Of a stretch of 64,000 nucleotides of DNA, positions 29,519 through 37,456 are shown piece after piece; position 1 is the stretch's first letter; each line of letters begins with the position of its first letter. The translations under genes were made by a program, and so were the position numbers. The DNA lies in assembly GCF_020529025.1 (NCBI RefSeq), contig NZ_JACNMM010000002.1, positions 558,001-622,000 on the forward strand, in the 5' to 3' direction. The notes under the pieces are model-generated. The model made no database searches and was not told the DNA's origin. It worked only from the letters and a program-made list of their open reading frames with translations. This stretch comes from Oceaniglobus trochenteri (GTDB lineage Bacteria; Pseudomonadota; Alphaproteobacteria; Rhodobacterales; Rhodobacteraceae).

Positions 29519-29553
29519 AAAGGCCGCACGGGCACCCCTGTAGCGGCCTTTTT
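29519..29553 (+). terminator. rho-independent terminator after the DUF1127 gene
   Basis: AAAGGCCGC pairs with GCGGCCTTT around a 15-base loop, with TTTTT at its 3' end, 25 bases after the DUF1127 stop. On the minus strand it lies 18 bases after the stop of the small membrane protein gene at 29571 and is followed by TTTCGTT, so it may work in both directions. Confidence 0.87.
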
Positions 29554-29570
29554 CATGTGCGCGGGCAGGA

Positions 29571-29921
29571 CTATTTCAGATAGGGGCGCAGTTGATCGGC
29601 CATGGCGCTGGTCACCGGATCGGCCTGCATGATCCAGCCGCCCGCACGTTCAACCAGGCTGCCCTCAGCCAGGCGCGCGACCCGCTCGCCATAGGCTGTC
29701 GGGCCGTCCTGGGCCAGCATCAAGGCCTTGGCCCCCAGAACCAGCGCGAGAATCACCAACAGCCCGCGAAACGGAAGGCCACTGCCGCCCCGTCGCCGAC
29801 GCACGGTCAGAAGACCATCGGGGCCGATCTGCATGGTCCCGCCATGGCGGGCGATGGCACGATGCTCGCGCACGATCTGACGGCTACGTTTTTCAAACGA
29901 AGGAGATGACGTGAAAGACAT
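29571..29921 (-). CDS. small single-pass membrane protein, paralogue 1
   Basis: The 116-residue protein has a basic cytoplasmic N-terminal half (KRSRQIVREHRAIARHGG, then VRRRRGG), one membrane helix (about residues 50-68: LPFRGLLVILALVLGAKALM) and a C-terminal domain with GPTAYGERVARLAEGSLVERAGG. The same GKAL...GPxA...EGSlxxRxxG pattern occurs in the gene at 30202-30483, so they are paralogues. ATG 29921 is chosen because its leader matches that of the paralogue. Function unknown. Confidence 0.72.
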   Translation of the reverse strand: MSFTSSPSFEKRSRQIVREHRAIARHGGTMQIGPDGLLTVRRRRGGSGLPFRGLLVILALVLGAKALMLAQDGPTAYGERVARLAEGSLVERAGGWIMQADPVTSAMADQLRPYLK

Positions 29922-30066
29922 GGCAGTGTCTCGATCCTGACTATCGGCCCCCACCGACATGGTCATTAGACGCCACAAATAAGGCCGCAATATGGCAATT
30001 GCGCTGAATTATGGCCGAATTTATCACGTCTTCACCGAACTCGCGCAATTGGCACAGCCTTCCCGC

Positions 30067-30103
30067 AAAACAAAAGGCCGCCCCGGGACAATGGGACGGC
30101 CTT
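30067..30103 (-). terminator. rho-independent terminator after paralogue 2
   Basis: On the minus strand AAGGCCG and CGGCCTT, with an inner CCC/GGG, form the stem and TTTTGTTTT follows. It lies about 100 bases beyond the stop of the gene at 30202-30483, separating the two paralogous genes into independent units. Confidence 0.82.
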
Positions 30104-30201
30104 GCGTGAAACCGGAACGGTATTTGCGACGGACAACCGCAAATAGAATCTACACCGCTCAAGTTAACTTAACATTGCGCCCGGCGCAGGTGTAGCCCCA
30201 T

Positions 30202-30483
30202 TCAACGAAAAATTGCACCGGCCAGGCGATCGAAAACCGAACCCTCCTGCATCGCCGACAGCGCGACATCAAAGGCCTGGGGGCCGATGGCCGACAGAAC
30301 CAGCGCCTTGCCGACGAAAAGAAGAACAAGAAGGAAAAGGACGCAGGCGACAAATGCCAATGCGGGGCGGGGCGTGCGGGCGGCAACCATGCCGTCGCCG
30401 GTCAATTTCATTCCGGCGCAGCGGGCCACAACCTGATTATGACGAATTACAATACGGTTCGTTTCAAATGTGATGGCAGACAT
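30202..30483 (-). CDS. small single-pass membrane protein, paralogue 2
   Basis: The 93-residue protein has an N-terminal soluble part (SAITFETNRIVIRHNQVVARC), a membrane helix (about residues 41-64: ALAFVACVLFLLVLLFVG) and a C-terminus KALVLSAIGPQAFDVALS then EGSVFDRLAGAIF. The C-terminal domain aligns with that of the protein at 29571-29921. ATG 30483 has a GAAAGAAG ribosome binding site. It is not a known family to me; it may be a conserved Rhodobacterales pair. Confidence 0.72.
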   Translation of the reverse strand: MSAITFETNRIVIRHNQVVARCAGMKLTGDGMVAARTPRPALAFVACVLFLLVLLFVGKALVLSAIGPQAFDVALSAMQEGSVFDRLAGAIFR

Positions 30484-30532
30484 GGCAGTGTCTTCTTTCG
30501 GTATCGGCCCCCACCGACAAAGGCAGAATACA

Positions 30533-30576
30533 GCCTCAATTGTGGCATAAGTTGGGCAGAAACCACCAATTGAGGC
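30533..30576. promoter_or_regulatory. inverted repeat in the promoter region of paralogue 2
   Basis: Perfect 10-base arms GCCTCAATTG (30533-30542) and CAATTGAGGC (30567-30576) are separated by 24 bases. They lie 50-93 bases upstream of the ATG at 30483. Each arm contains CAATTG. Related GGCC/AATT blocks (AATTCGGCCATAATT) lie at a similar place upstream of paralogue 1. A shared transcription-factor site is inferred. Confidence 0.45.
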
Positions 30577-30605
30577 CAAATTCGTGAGAAATGCGTCGCT
30601 TCGGC

Positions 30606-31475
30606 CTATTCGCGTCGCATTGTGAGGGTTGACCAGTCAACAATATCCTCGCGATGGGCAAGACTGTATCCCGCGGCGGAATAAACGGCGATAACCTCTT
30701 CGGCCTGTTCCACCAGAAGGCCCGAGAGAATCACATGCCCCCCCTTCGCCGTCGATTCGGCCATCGAGGGCGCCAGGTCGATCAGCGGCCCCTTGAGGAT
30801 ATTGGCGAAGACCAGATCGAAAGGCGCCGCCGCCGCCAGGGTCGGATGGTCAAAGCCCGCCGCCTCGACACAGATCACCTTCTCCGACAGCCCGTTCACC
30901 GCCGCATTGGCCTCTGCCACCTCGACGGCAACCGGGTCGATGTCGCTGGCCAGCACGGGGCGCGGCCAGACATGGGCCGCCGCCATGGCCAGAACCGCGG
31001 TGCCACAGCCGATGTCGGCCACGTTGCGCGCCTCGATCCCCGCGTTCATCAACCTGTCCAGCGCCCTCAGGCACCCCAGGGTCGTGCCGTGGTGCCCGGT
31101 GCCAAAGGCCATCGCCGCCTCGATCAGAAGCGGCACGCAATCCTCGGGCACCTTGTCGGCGTCATGGCTGCCATAGACAAAGAACCGCCCGGCCTGCACC
31201 GGCACCAGCTCCCGGCGCACCTTGGCCACCCAATCGGTGTCGGGCAGCTCGCTCACGGCAAAGGGCCGGGCACCATAGGCCGCCGCCAAGAGGCTCAGCG
31301 CCACCTCGTCGGGGGCCTCGGTGAAATAGCCGCCAACCTCCCAGAGACCCGAGCCATCCTCCATCTCGAAGACGCCCACACCATCGGGCGTGGGGTCCAT
31401 TTCTTCCATGCTCTCGGCCAGAGCGCGCGCCTTTTCGCCATCGGCAAGGGTCGTGAGGGCAGTAAACGTGGGCAT
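30606..31475 (-). CDS. prmA: ribosomal protein L11 methyltransferase
   Basis: The 289-residue SAM-dependent enzyme trimethylates ribosomal protein L11. It has an N-terminal substrate-recognition region, the PrmA motif [15 protein letters not shown], the SAM-binding [16 protein letters not shown], and the [14 protein letters not shown] motif (NxxxxP type). It ends near the promoter region of paralogue 2 and is divergent from rimO, another ribosomal protein modification gene. Confidence 0.94.
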   Translation of the reverse strand: MPTFTALTTLADGEKARALAESMEEMDPTPDGVGVFEMEDGSGLWEVGGYFTEAPDEVALSLLAAAYGARPFAVSELPDTDWVAKVRRELVPVQAGRFFVYGSHDADKVPEDCVPLLIEAAMAFGTGHHGTTLGCLRALDRLMNAGIEARNVADIGCGTAVLAMAAAHVWPRPVLASDIDPVAVEVAEANAAVNGLSEKVICVEAAGFDHPTLAAAAPFDLVFANILKGPLIDLAPSMAESTAKGGHVILSGLLVEQAEEVIAVYSAAGYSLAHREDIVDWSTLTMRRE

Positions 31476-31537
31476 GTCGGGCCTCCGGGGTTGTGACAGG
31501 TCCGCTTACCCACCCCCCCGGGTTCCGTCAATCACCC

Positions 31538-31610
31538 CATCTTTGGTCGGAAAATATCCTCGGGGGGAGTCGCGCAGCGACGGGGGGCAGACAGCCCCCC
31601 TGCCCCCTTT
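31538..31610 (-). repeat. hairpin-rich intergenic repeat, copy E
   Basis: This copy lies between divergent prmA and rimO, unlike the others, which follow a stop codon. On the minus strand it has GGGGGGCTGTCTGCCCCCC, then a CGTCGCTGCGCGACT-type hairpin, CCCCCCGAGGATATTT and CGACCAAAGATGG. About 10 bases to its right is a second repeat type, CCTCCGGCGGGAG and TTTTTCAGGCAAGAAAGA, part of which recurs at 36160. Confidence 0.75.
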
Positions 31611-31710
31611 CCAGAAAGGCGCCTCCGGCGGGAGTTTTTCAGGCAAGAAAGAGCCACGTCCCCCTCATGGGGCGTTCCGTTCGTCTGCGCGGCGGTGTAT
31701 GGGGGCGTCC

Positions 31711-33087
31711 ATGGCTCAGAACCCACCCAACCTCCGCCCCGACCTGGCCCCCAAGGGCCGCTTTGGCGAAACACCCCGCAGCGGCCAGCCGACCATCGGC
31801 ATGGTCTCGCTCGGCTGTCCCAAGGCGCTGGTCGACAGCGAACGCATCCTCACCCGGCTGCGGGCCGAGGGCTATGGCATCTCCCCCGACTATGCCGGCG
31901 CCGACGCGGTGATCGTCAACACCTGCGGCTTTCTCGATTCGGCCAAGGCCGAAAGCCTGGATGCGATTGGCGAGGCGCTGGCCGAAAATGGCAGGGTGAT
32001 CGTGACAGGCTGCCTCGGGGCCGAGCCTGACTATATCCGCGAACATCACCCCCGCATTCTGGCCGTGACCGGGCCGCATCAATACGAACAGGTGCTGGAT
32101 GCCGTGCACGGCGCCGTGCCGCCCAGCCCCGACCCCTTCATCGACCTGCTGCCCGCCAGCGGTGTCTCCCTCACACCGCGCCATTTCAGCTATCTGAAGA
32201 TTTCGGAAGGCTGCAATCACAAGTGCAGGTTCTGCATCATCCCCGACATGCGCGGCCGCCTTGCCTCGCGCCCGGCCCATGCCGTGGTGCGCGAGGCGGA
32301 AAAGCTGGTTCAGGCCGGGGTGAAGGAACTGCTGGTGATCTCGCAAGATACCAGCGCCTATGGCGTCGACATCAAGCACGCGGAAGATCGCGGCCACCGC
32401 GCCCATATCACCGACCTGGCCCGCGATCTGGGCGCGCTTGGCGCCTGGGTGCGGCTGCATTACGTCTATCCCTATCCCCATGTGCGCGACCTGATCCCGC
32501 TGATGGCCGATCCGGCCAATGGCGTGCTGCCCTATCTCGACATTCCGTTCCAGCACGCCCACCCCGACGTCCTGAGACGCATGGCCCGCCCTGCGGCGGC
32601 GGCGAAGACGCTGGACGAAATCACCGCCTGGCGCGACATCTGCCCCGACATCACACTGCGTTCGACCTTCATCGTCGGCTATCCCGGCGAAACCGAGGCC
32701 GAGTTCCAGACCCTGCTGGACTGGCTGGACGAGGCGCAGCTGGATCGCGTCGGCTGTTTCCAGTACGAGAACGTGGCCGGCGCCCGCTCGAACGCCCTGC
32801 CCGATCATGTGGCGCCCGAGGTCAAGCAGGACCGCTGGGATCGCTTCATGGAAAAGGCCCAGGCCATCTCCGAGGCCAAGCTGACCGCCAAGGTGGGCAA
32901 GCGCCTTGACGTGATCGTGGACGAGATCGACGAAGAAGCCGCCACCTGCCGCACCTGGGCCGATGCGCCCGAGATCGACGGCAACCTCTTCATCGACGAA
33001 GGTTTCGCCACGCTGAATGTCGGCGACATCGTGACCGTCGAAGTGGACGAAGCCGGCGAATACGATCTGTGGGGGCGGCTGGTCTGA
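31711..33087 (+). CDS. rimO: ribosomal protein S12 methylthiotransferase RimO
   Basis: The 458-residue radical-SAM enzyme adds a methylthio group to Asp of ribosomal protein S12. The N-terminal UPF0004 domain has [25 protein letters not shown] and TGCLGA (three cluster cysteines). The radical-SAM motif is CNHKCRFC. The C-terminal TRAM domain carries [18 protein letters not shown] 31711 follows GGGGGCG; an in-frame ATG at 31699 is possible. Confidence 0.95.
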   Translation: MAQNPPNLRPDLAPKGRFGETPRSGQPTIGMVSLGCPKALVDSERILTRLRAEGYGISPDYAGADAVIVNTCGFLDSAKAESLDAIGEALAENGRVIVTGCLGAEPDYIREHHPRILAVTGPHQYEQVLDAVHGAVPPSPDPFIDLLPASGVSLTPRHFSYLKISEGCNHKCRFCIIPDMRGRLASRPAHAVVREAEKLVQAGVKELLVISQDTSAYGVDIKHAEDRGHRAHITDLARDLGALGAWVRLHYVYPYPHVRDLIPLMADPANGVLPYLDIPFQHAHPDVLRRMARPAAAAKTLDEITAWRDICPDITLRSTFIVGYPGETEAEFQTLLDWLDEAQLDRVGCFQYENVAGARSNALPDHVAPEVKQDRWDRFMEKAQAISEAKLTAKVGKRLDVIVDEIDEEAATCRTWADAPEIDGNLFIDEGFATLNVGDIVTVEVDEAGEYDLWGRLV

Positions 33088-33135
33088 CCCGACCCCGGCA
33101 AGCCACCTGTCACATGCGCAGTCCGCGGCGCAGGG

Positions 33136-33855
33136 TCATAACCCCGCCGCCACCCGGCGTACCGTGGCGATGCGATCGGCGTTGGGGGGGTGGGTGCCCA
33201 GGAAGCGGTTGCCCGGATCGGGTGAGCGGGTGAAATACTGGGCTCCGTGCACCGGATCGTACCCGGCCCGCGCGGCGATGACGGTGCCCAGGGCGTCGGC
33301 CTCAAGCTCGAACGACTTCGAAAATTGCCGCGCCCCAAGGGTTGCGCCGATGTTCTGCGCCTCGCGCACCCCGGCGGCATTGGCCCCGCCGACACTGGCC
33401 AGCACCCCGGCAAGGATTGCACCCCCCATGGCCGATTGGCGCGCCCGCGCAATATGCCCCGAGATGTGGTGCGCCGTCTCGTGGCCCAGGATGAAGGCCA
33501 GTTCGTCGGTATTGCGCGCCTCGGCGATCAGCGACAGGGTGAACCCGACGATGGGGCGGCCCGATTCATCCTGCGTCTGGAAGGCATTGGGCGGCATCTC
33601 CCGCCGGTCGTCGACAACGATCACGAAATCGCAGTTCACGCCGCTGGTGCGTGCACGGCATTCGCGTTCGGCCACAGGCTCGACCGTTTCGATCACCGAG
33701 ATGAAGTTGCGCGCCGCCATCTCGCCGCTTTGACGCGGCGGAACGGGTGCCGGGGCCGGCTGGGTGCCCGGCGCCTGCGGCGGTGGCAGCGAAACCGACG
33801 GTGCGGCACAGCCCGCAACGGCCAGAAGCATGCCCAGCACCAGACCCGTTCGCAT
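33136..33855 (-). CDS. M48 family metalloprotease, lipoprotein
   Basis: The 239-residue protein has a lipobox AVAGC (Cys16), a proline-rich linker (residues 20-45) and an M48 protease domain with HETAHH (His125, Glu126, His129) and the third ligand in FELEADALG. It lacks the TPR domain of BepA, so it resembles LoiP-type periplasmic proteases. It acts presumably at a membrane in the periplasm on envelope proteins. The ATG 33855 is used because it exposes the lipoprotein signal. Confidence 0.88.
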   Translation of the reverse strand: MRTGLVLGMLLAVAGCAAPSVSLPPPQAPGTQPAPAPVPPRQSGEMAARNFISVIETVEPVAERECRARTSGVNCDFVIVVDDRREMPPNAFQTQDESGRPIVGFTLSLIAEARNTDELAFILGHETAHHISGHIARARQSAMGGAILAGVLASVGGANAAGVREAQNIGATLGARQFSKSFELEADALGTVIAARAGYDPVHGAQYFTRSPDPGNRFLGTHPPNADRIATVRRVAAGL

Positions 33856-34031
33856 GACACCCACTCCTGTTCTGCGCGCCGTCCTGGACGCCCCCTTGTC
33901 ACCCACCAAGCATAGCCGACCCGCCGACAACAGCCAGTGGGCCGCGCGATTTTTTCCGCCGCCCTGCCCGGCCTCGCGCAGATGTCATCACCGCGCTGGA
34001 CCCTGCCGGGCCGCGGGCCTAGGGTGGCGGC

Positions 34032-34265
34032 ATGTTTACCATCGAACACGATTTCGACGCCACTGTCGTCACCCTGATCGACGATCCCGCGCCCCACCGG
34101 CAGGGCGATATCACCATCAATGCCTTCGAGGATTGCGTCACCGTCGAACAGCACGATCCCGAAACCGACACCCTGCGCAAGATCACCCTGTCGCTGGGTC
34201 AGGTGCGCGACCTGGCGGCGGCGCTGAACCTGCCCGAAGGCGCCTATCGACTGCGTCAGCCCTGA
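34032..34265 (+). CDS. conserved hypothetical protein
   Basis: The 77-residue acidic protein has alternating beta-like segments (TIEHDFDATVVTLID, DITINAFEDCVTVEQ) and a C-terminal helix (LGQVRDLAAALNLPEGAY). There is no signal or membrane segment. The same kind of short protein occurs in other Rhodobacteraceae by recollection, but no function is known. Its 3' end overlaps the convergent DUF167 gene by 10 bases. Confidence 0.68.
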   Translation: MFTIEHDFDATVVTLIDDPAPHRQGDITINAFEDCVTVEQHDPETDTLRKITLSLGQVRDLAAALNLPEGAYRLRQP

Positions 34266-34519
34266 TCCAGGCGAAACACCTTCTGGCGCGACGTGGTGCC
34301 GCGCTCCAGCACCAGCCGGGTTTTCGCCACGCCCATGGCGGCGGCCAGCAGATCGCGGGCCGCGGTCGTGGCGCGCCCGGCCTCGGGGCGGGCGGTGACG
34401 TAAAGGCGCAGCGGATCGCCCGCCACCACCCGGTTGCGGGACGCGCCCGGCGTCACATGCACCGCGATGCGCGCCCCCGGCTGTGCCAGCCCGCTCAGAT
34501 CGATACTGTCGCGCCCCAT
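34256..34519 (-). CDS. DUF167 (YggU) family protein
   Basis: The 87-residue protein has IAVHVTPGASRNRVVAG, LRLYVTARPEAGRATTAARD and LLAAAMGVAKTRLVLERG, the full YggU/DUF167 core. The structure is known for homologues but the function is not. The ATG 34519 follows GGGGGCGGGATC. The frame is open further to the right, but that region is the nitroreductase gene on the other strand. Confidence 0.86.
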   Translation of the reverse strand: MGRDSIDLSGLAQPGARIAVHVTPGASRNRVVAGDPLRLYVTARPEAGRATTAARDLLAAAMGVAKTRLVLERGTTSRQKVFRLDQG

Positions 34520-34598
34520 GATCCCGCCCCCATCACAGGCGCGACTTGACCCCGCGCGCCCCGGCGCCGACATATCGCCAAACAGACCGGAGATCAAA

Positions 34599-35174
34599 AT
34601 GCCCCAAGCCAACCCCGCCGCGCTTGAATTCCTGCTGACCCGAAGATCGCGCCCCGCCCGCACGCTGGGCCTGCCCATCCCGGGCGAGGACGATCTGCGC
34701 ACCATCCTGACCGCCGCCGCCCGCACCCCCGACCACGGCAAGCTGGAGCCCTGGCGCTTTATCGTGCTGGACCGTGTTGCGCTTCTGGCCATGGCCGAAA
34801 AGGTGGCGCAGCGTGGTGCGGCCCTGAACCTCGACCCCGACAAGCAGGCCAAGGCGCGCGACGAATATGCCAATGCCCACCTTGCGGTGGCCGTCGTGGC
34901 CGCCCCGCGCGATTCTGACAAGATTCCGCGCAGCGAACAGGTTTATTCCGCAGGCGCCACCTGCCTTGCGCTGCTGAACGCCGCGCTGGCCGCCGGCTGG
35001 GGTGCGAACTGGCTGTCGGGCTGGCCCTCGCGCGATCCCGAGATCACCGCCTGGCTGGGGCTGGCCGCCCACGAGGACATCGCGGGCTTCATCCATCTGG
35101 GCACCGAAAGCGCCGCCCCGCCCGATCGCCCCCGCCCCGACATCGATGCGATCACCACGCGGTTCGTGCCATGA
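34599..35174 (+). CDS. nitroreductase family protein (YdjA-like)
   Basis: The 191-residue FMN-dependent enzyme begins with LEFLLTRRSRPARTLG, the FMN-phosphate binding Arg/Ser region. It continues with AARTPDHGKLEPWRFIVL, AVAVVAAPRDSDKIPRSEQ and the helix GAGATCLALLNA-like segment (SAGATCLALLNAALAAGWGANWLSG). The motif set suits small YdjA-type nitroreductases. It overlaps the EI24 gene by ATGA. Physiological substrate unknown. Confidence 0.9.
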   Translation: MPQANPAALEFLLTRRSRPARTLGLPIPGEDDLRTILTAAARTPDHGKLEPWRFIVLDRVALLAMAEKVAQRGAALNLDPDKQAKARDEYANAHLAVAVVAAPRDSDKIPRSEQVYSAGATCLALLNAALAAGWGANWLSGWPSRDPEITAWLGLAAHEDIAGFIHLGTESAAPPDRPRPDIDAITTRFVP

Positions 35175-35896
35175 TCTTCGCAAGCTTCTGGCGTGCCGTG
35201 AAACAGCTGGGCGATCCGCGCTTCCGGCGCGTGCTGTTTCTGGGCCTGGGGCTGACCGTCGCGCTGCTGTTCGGGGTCTATGCGGTGTTTCTGGGGCTGA
35301 TCAACTGGCTGGTCCCGGACGAGGCGACGATCCCGGGGGTGGGCACGGTCACCTGGATCGACGACCTGCTGTCGGGGGCGTCGATCCTGTTCATGATGGT
35401 GCTGTCGGTGTTCCTGATGGTGCCGGTCGCCTCGGCCTTCACCTCGCTGTTTCTCGATGACGTGGCCGACGCGGTGGAAGACCGCCACTATCCGCAGCTG
35501 CCCCGGGCCCGGCCCCTGGGGTTCTATGCGGGGCTGCGCGATTCGGTGAACTTCATGGGCGTGCTGATCCTGGCCAATATCCTGGCCTTCGTCGCCTATG
35601 CCTTCCTGGCGCCGGCAGCCCCGGTGATCTTCATCCTGCTGAACGGTTATCTGCTGGGGCGCGAGTATTTTCAGCTTGTCGCCATGCGGCGCCTGTCACG
35701 CGACGAGGCGCGCGCCCTGCGGCGGAACAACGCCGGAAAGATCTGGCTGGCCGGCGCCCTGATGGCCCTGCCGCTGACCGTGCCGCTGGTGAACCTGCTG
35801 GTGCCGGTGCTGGGTGCGGCGACCTTTACCCACCTGTTCCACCGGCTGGACCGTTCGGCTCCATCCGGTGGAACCAGTCCAAATCGGAGACGCTGA
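35171..35896 (+). CDS. EI24 domain (CysZ-like) membrane protein
   Basis: The 241-residue protein has about four to six hydrophobic segments (around 22-48, 70-92, 127-160 and 194-212) and the EI24 core LNGYLLGREYFQLVAMRRLSRDEARALRR, quoted as LNGYLLGREYF and AMRRLSRDEARALRR. CysZ proteins of this family import sulfate in enterobacteria. The role here is unknown. It is coupled to the nitroreductase gene, and its 3' end overlaps the convergent DUF1467 gene by 71 bases. Confidence 0.87.
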   Translation: MIFASFWRAVKQLGDPRFRRVLFLGLGLTVALLFGVYAVFLGLINWLVPDEATIPGVGTVTWIDDLLSGASILFMMVLSVFLMVPVASAFTSLFLDDVADAVEDRHYPQLPRARPLGFYAGLRDSVNFMGVLILANILAFVAYAFLAPAAPVIFILLNGYLLGREYFQLVAMRRLSRDEARALRRNNAGKIWLAGALMALPLTVPLVNLLVPVLGAATFTHLFHRLDRSAPSGGTSPNRRR

Positions 35897-36122
35897 TCCA
35901 GCCGGACATGATGATCCCGGCAATGACGCACCAAAGCACCACCGTGATGGCCGTCACCCAGAGGAACTTGCGTTTCAGGTTCAGGCGCGCCGGGCTGCCC
36001 GCCGAGGTGCCCGGCACGACCTCGCCCTCGTCGCCCTGGGTGCGCAACCCGATGGGCAGGGCGATGAACAGCACCATGAACCAGATCACGGCAAAGAGGA
36101 CGAGAGCGGAGGTGATGTTCAT
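35826..36122 (-). CDS. DUF1467 membrane protein
   Basis: The 98-residue protein has two membrane helices (about 6-26 and 52-74). Between them lies a polar loop with GLRTQGDEGEVVPGTSAGSP, the DUF1467 hallmark. It follows mce by 61 bases on the same strand, an arrangement often seen in Rhodobacteraceae, so co-transcription is likely. The last ~24 codons are antisense to the end of the EI24 gene. Confidence 0.85.
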   Translation of the reverse strand: MNITSALVLFAVIWFMVLFIALPIGLRTQGDEGEVVPGTSAGSPARLNLKRKFLWVTAITVVLWCVIAGIIMSGWISVSDLDWFHRMEPNGPAGGTGG

Positions 36123-36183
36123 GAAACAGATGTCCTTTCCGGGGGGAAGCGTCGGAATTTGAGTATTTTAAGCAAGAAAGAGA

Positions 36184-36588
36184 TCAGGCCTGTTCAAGCT
36201 CGATCAGGCAACCGTTGAAATCCTTGGGGTGAAGGAACAGCACCGGTTTGCCATGGGCGCCGATCTTCGGGTCGCCGTCGCCCAGCACGCGGGCGCCATC
36301 GGCCAGAAGCCGGTCGCGTGCCGCGATGATATCGTCGACCTCATAACAGATGTGGTGGATGCCGCCTGCCGGGTTTTTCGCCAGGAAGGCCGCGATGGGG
36401 CTGCCGTCGCCCAGGGGGTGCAGCAGTTCGATCTTGGTATTGGGCAGGTCGATGAACACGACCCTCACGCCATGGTCCGGTTCGTCCTGCGGCGCGCCCA
36501 CCTCCGCGCCAAGTGTGGTGCGATACTGTTCGGCGGCGCGGGCCAGGTCGGGCACCGCGATGGCGACATGGTTCAGGCGTCCGATCAT
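36184..36588 (-). CDS. mce: methylmalonyl-CoA epimerase
   Basis: The 134-residue VOC-fold enzyme begins MIGRLNHVAIAVPDL and has HGVRVVFIDLPNTKIELLHP, GIHHICYEVDDI and GKPVLFLHPKDFNGCLIELEQ, given here in pieces. The metal-ligand His and Glu are at the expected places. It converts (S)- to (R)-methylmalonyl-CoA, linking PccAB to the mutase. It lies about 30 kb from both, so the pathway is not one operon. Confidence 0.93.
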   Translation of the reverse strand: MIGRLNHVAIAVPDLARAAEQYRTTLGAEVGAPQDEPDHGVRVVFIDLPNTKIELLHPLGDGSPIAAFLAKNPAGGIHHICYEVDDIIAARDRLLADGARVLGDGDPKIGAHGKPVLFLHPKDFNGCLIELEQA

Positions 36589-36663
36589 CAGCTTTCTCCG
36601 CGCGGTTCGGCCCCGTTATGACGGCCTGTCGGTAGCGCGGCAAGGGACGGAAGGCCGCAGGCG

Positions 36664-36680
36664 GTTAACCCGCTGTTAGC
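36664..36680. promoter_or_regulatory. CtrA-like site before the response regulator gene
   Basis: GTTAACCCGCTGTTAGC contains TTAA-N7-TTAG, one mismatch from the CtrA full site TTAA-N7-TTAA. It is 54 bases upstream of the response regulator ATG, at a distance suited to promoter control. It is assigned by motif only. Confidence 0.4.
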
Positions 36681-36733
36681 CTTCATCCCGCAGGGTGAAG
36701 CGAGGCGATTCCATACCACGGAGGAAGATTGCG

Positions 36734-37456
36734 ATGCCTGACATGCATGATGAATTCCTTTTTCCGTTCAAGCCGACGGCCGACCGCCCGCTTCTGGGGC
36801 AGACCGTCCTTATCGTCGAGGACAGCCGTTTCGCGAGCGAGGCGGTGCGCCTGATGTGCCTGCGCTGTGGGGCGCGCATCCGCCGGGCCGATACCCTGGC
36901 CGCCGCGGCGCGCCACCTGCGGGTCTATCGCCCCTCGGTCGCGGTGATCGACCTGGGGCTGCCCGATGGATCGGGGCGCGAATTGATCGGCGATCTGGCC
37001 CAGACCCGCCCGCGCCTGCCTGTCCTGCTGGCAATGTCGGGTGAACCGGGCGCCGAAACCGCCGCCCTGGCGGCCGGGGCCGATGCCTTTCTGGAAAAGC
37101 CGCTGGTCTCGCTGTCGCTGTTCCTTGAAACGATCCTGTCGCACCTGCCACGCGAGAGCCGCCCCAAGGGCCCGCGCCCGGTGCTTGAAGGGCAGGTGCG
37201 CCCCGACCGGCTGGCCCTGCAGGACGATCTGACCCATGTCTGCGACCTGCTTGGCACGGCCGATACCGCGCACCGGCTGCGCTATGTCAGCGGGTTCCTG
37301 AGCGGCCTGGGCCGCAGCATCGGGGATGACGACCTGACCGGTGCCGCCCGCAGGCTGGCCGACCTTGCGGGCGCGGGCGAACCCACCGCCCGGCAGAAGA
37401 CGATCCTTTCCGCCATGGTGCAGGCCCGGCTGGCGGACCGGCCCATCGCCATCTGA
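36734..37456 (+). CDS. response regulator with receiver domain and no recognised output domain
   Basis: The 240-residue protein has a REC domain (about residues 22-140) with acidic pair ED at 29-30, phospho-acceptor Asp73 in VAVIDLGLPDG, a Ser at about 102 in LLAMSGEPG, and Lys122 in FLEKPL. The 100-residue C-terminal region (DDLTHVCDLLGTADTAHRLRY and the following segment) is helical and matches no DNA-binding domain. Signalling by protein contact is inferred. A strong GGAGGAAG ribosome binding site is present. No partner kinase is nearby. Confidence 0.83.
   Translation: MPDMHDEFLFPFKPTADRPLLGQTVLIVEDSRFASEAVRLMCLRCGARIRRADTLAAAARHLRVYRPSVAVIDLGLPDGSGRELIGDLAQTRPRLPVLLAMSGEPGAETAALAAGADAFLEKPLVSLSLFLETILSHLPRESRPKGPRPVLEGQVRPDRLALQDDLTHVCDLLGTADTAHRLRYVSGFLSGLGRSIGDDDLTGAARRLADLAGAGEPTARQKTILSAMVQARLADRPIAI

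Noticed and set aside
30165-30175. GTTAACTTAAC near the end of paralogue 2 as a CtrA site
   Set aside because: The TTAA halves are too close together; the N7 spacing is not met.
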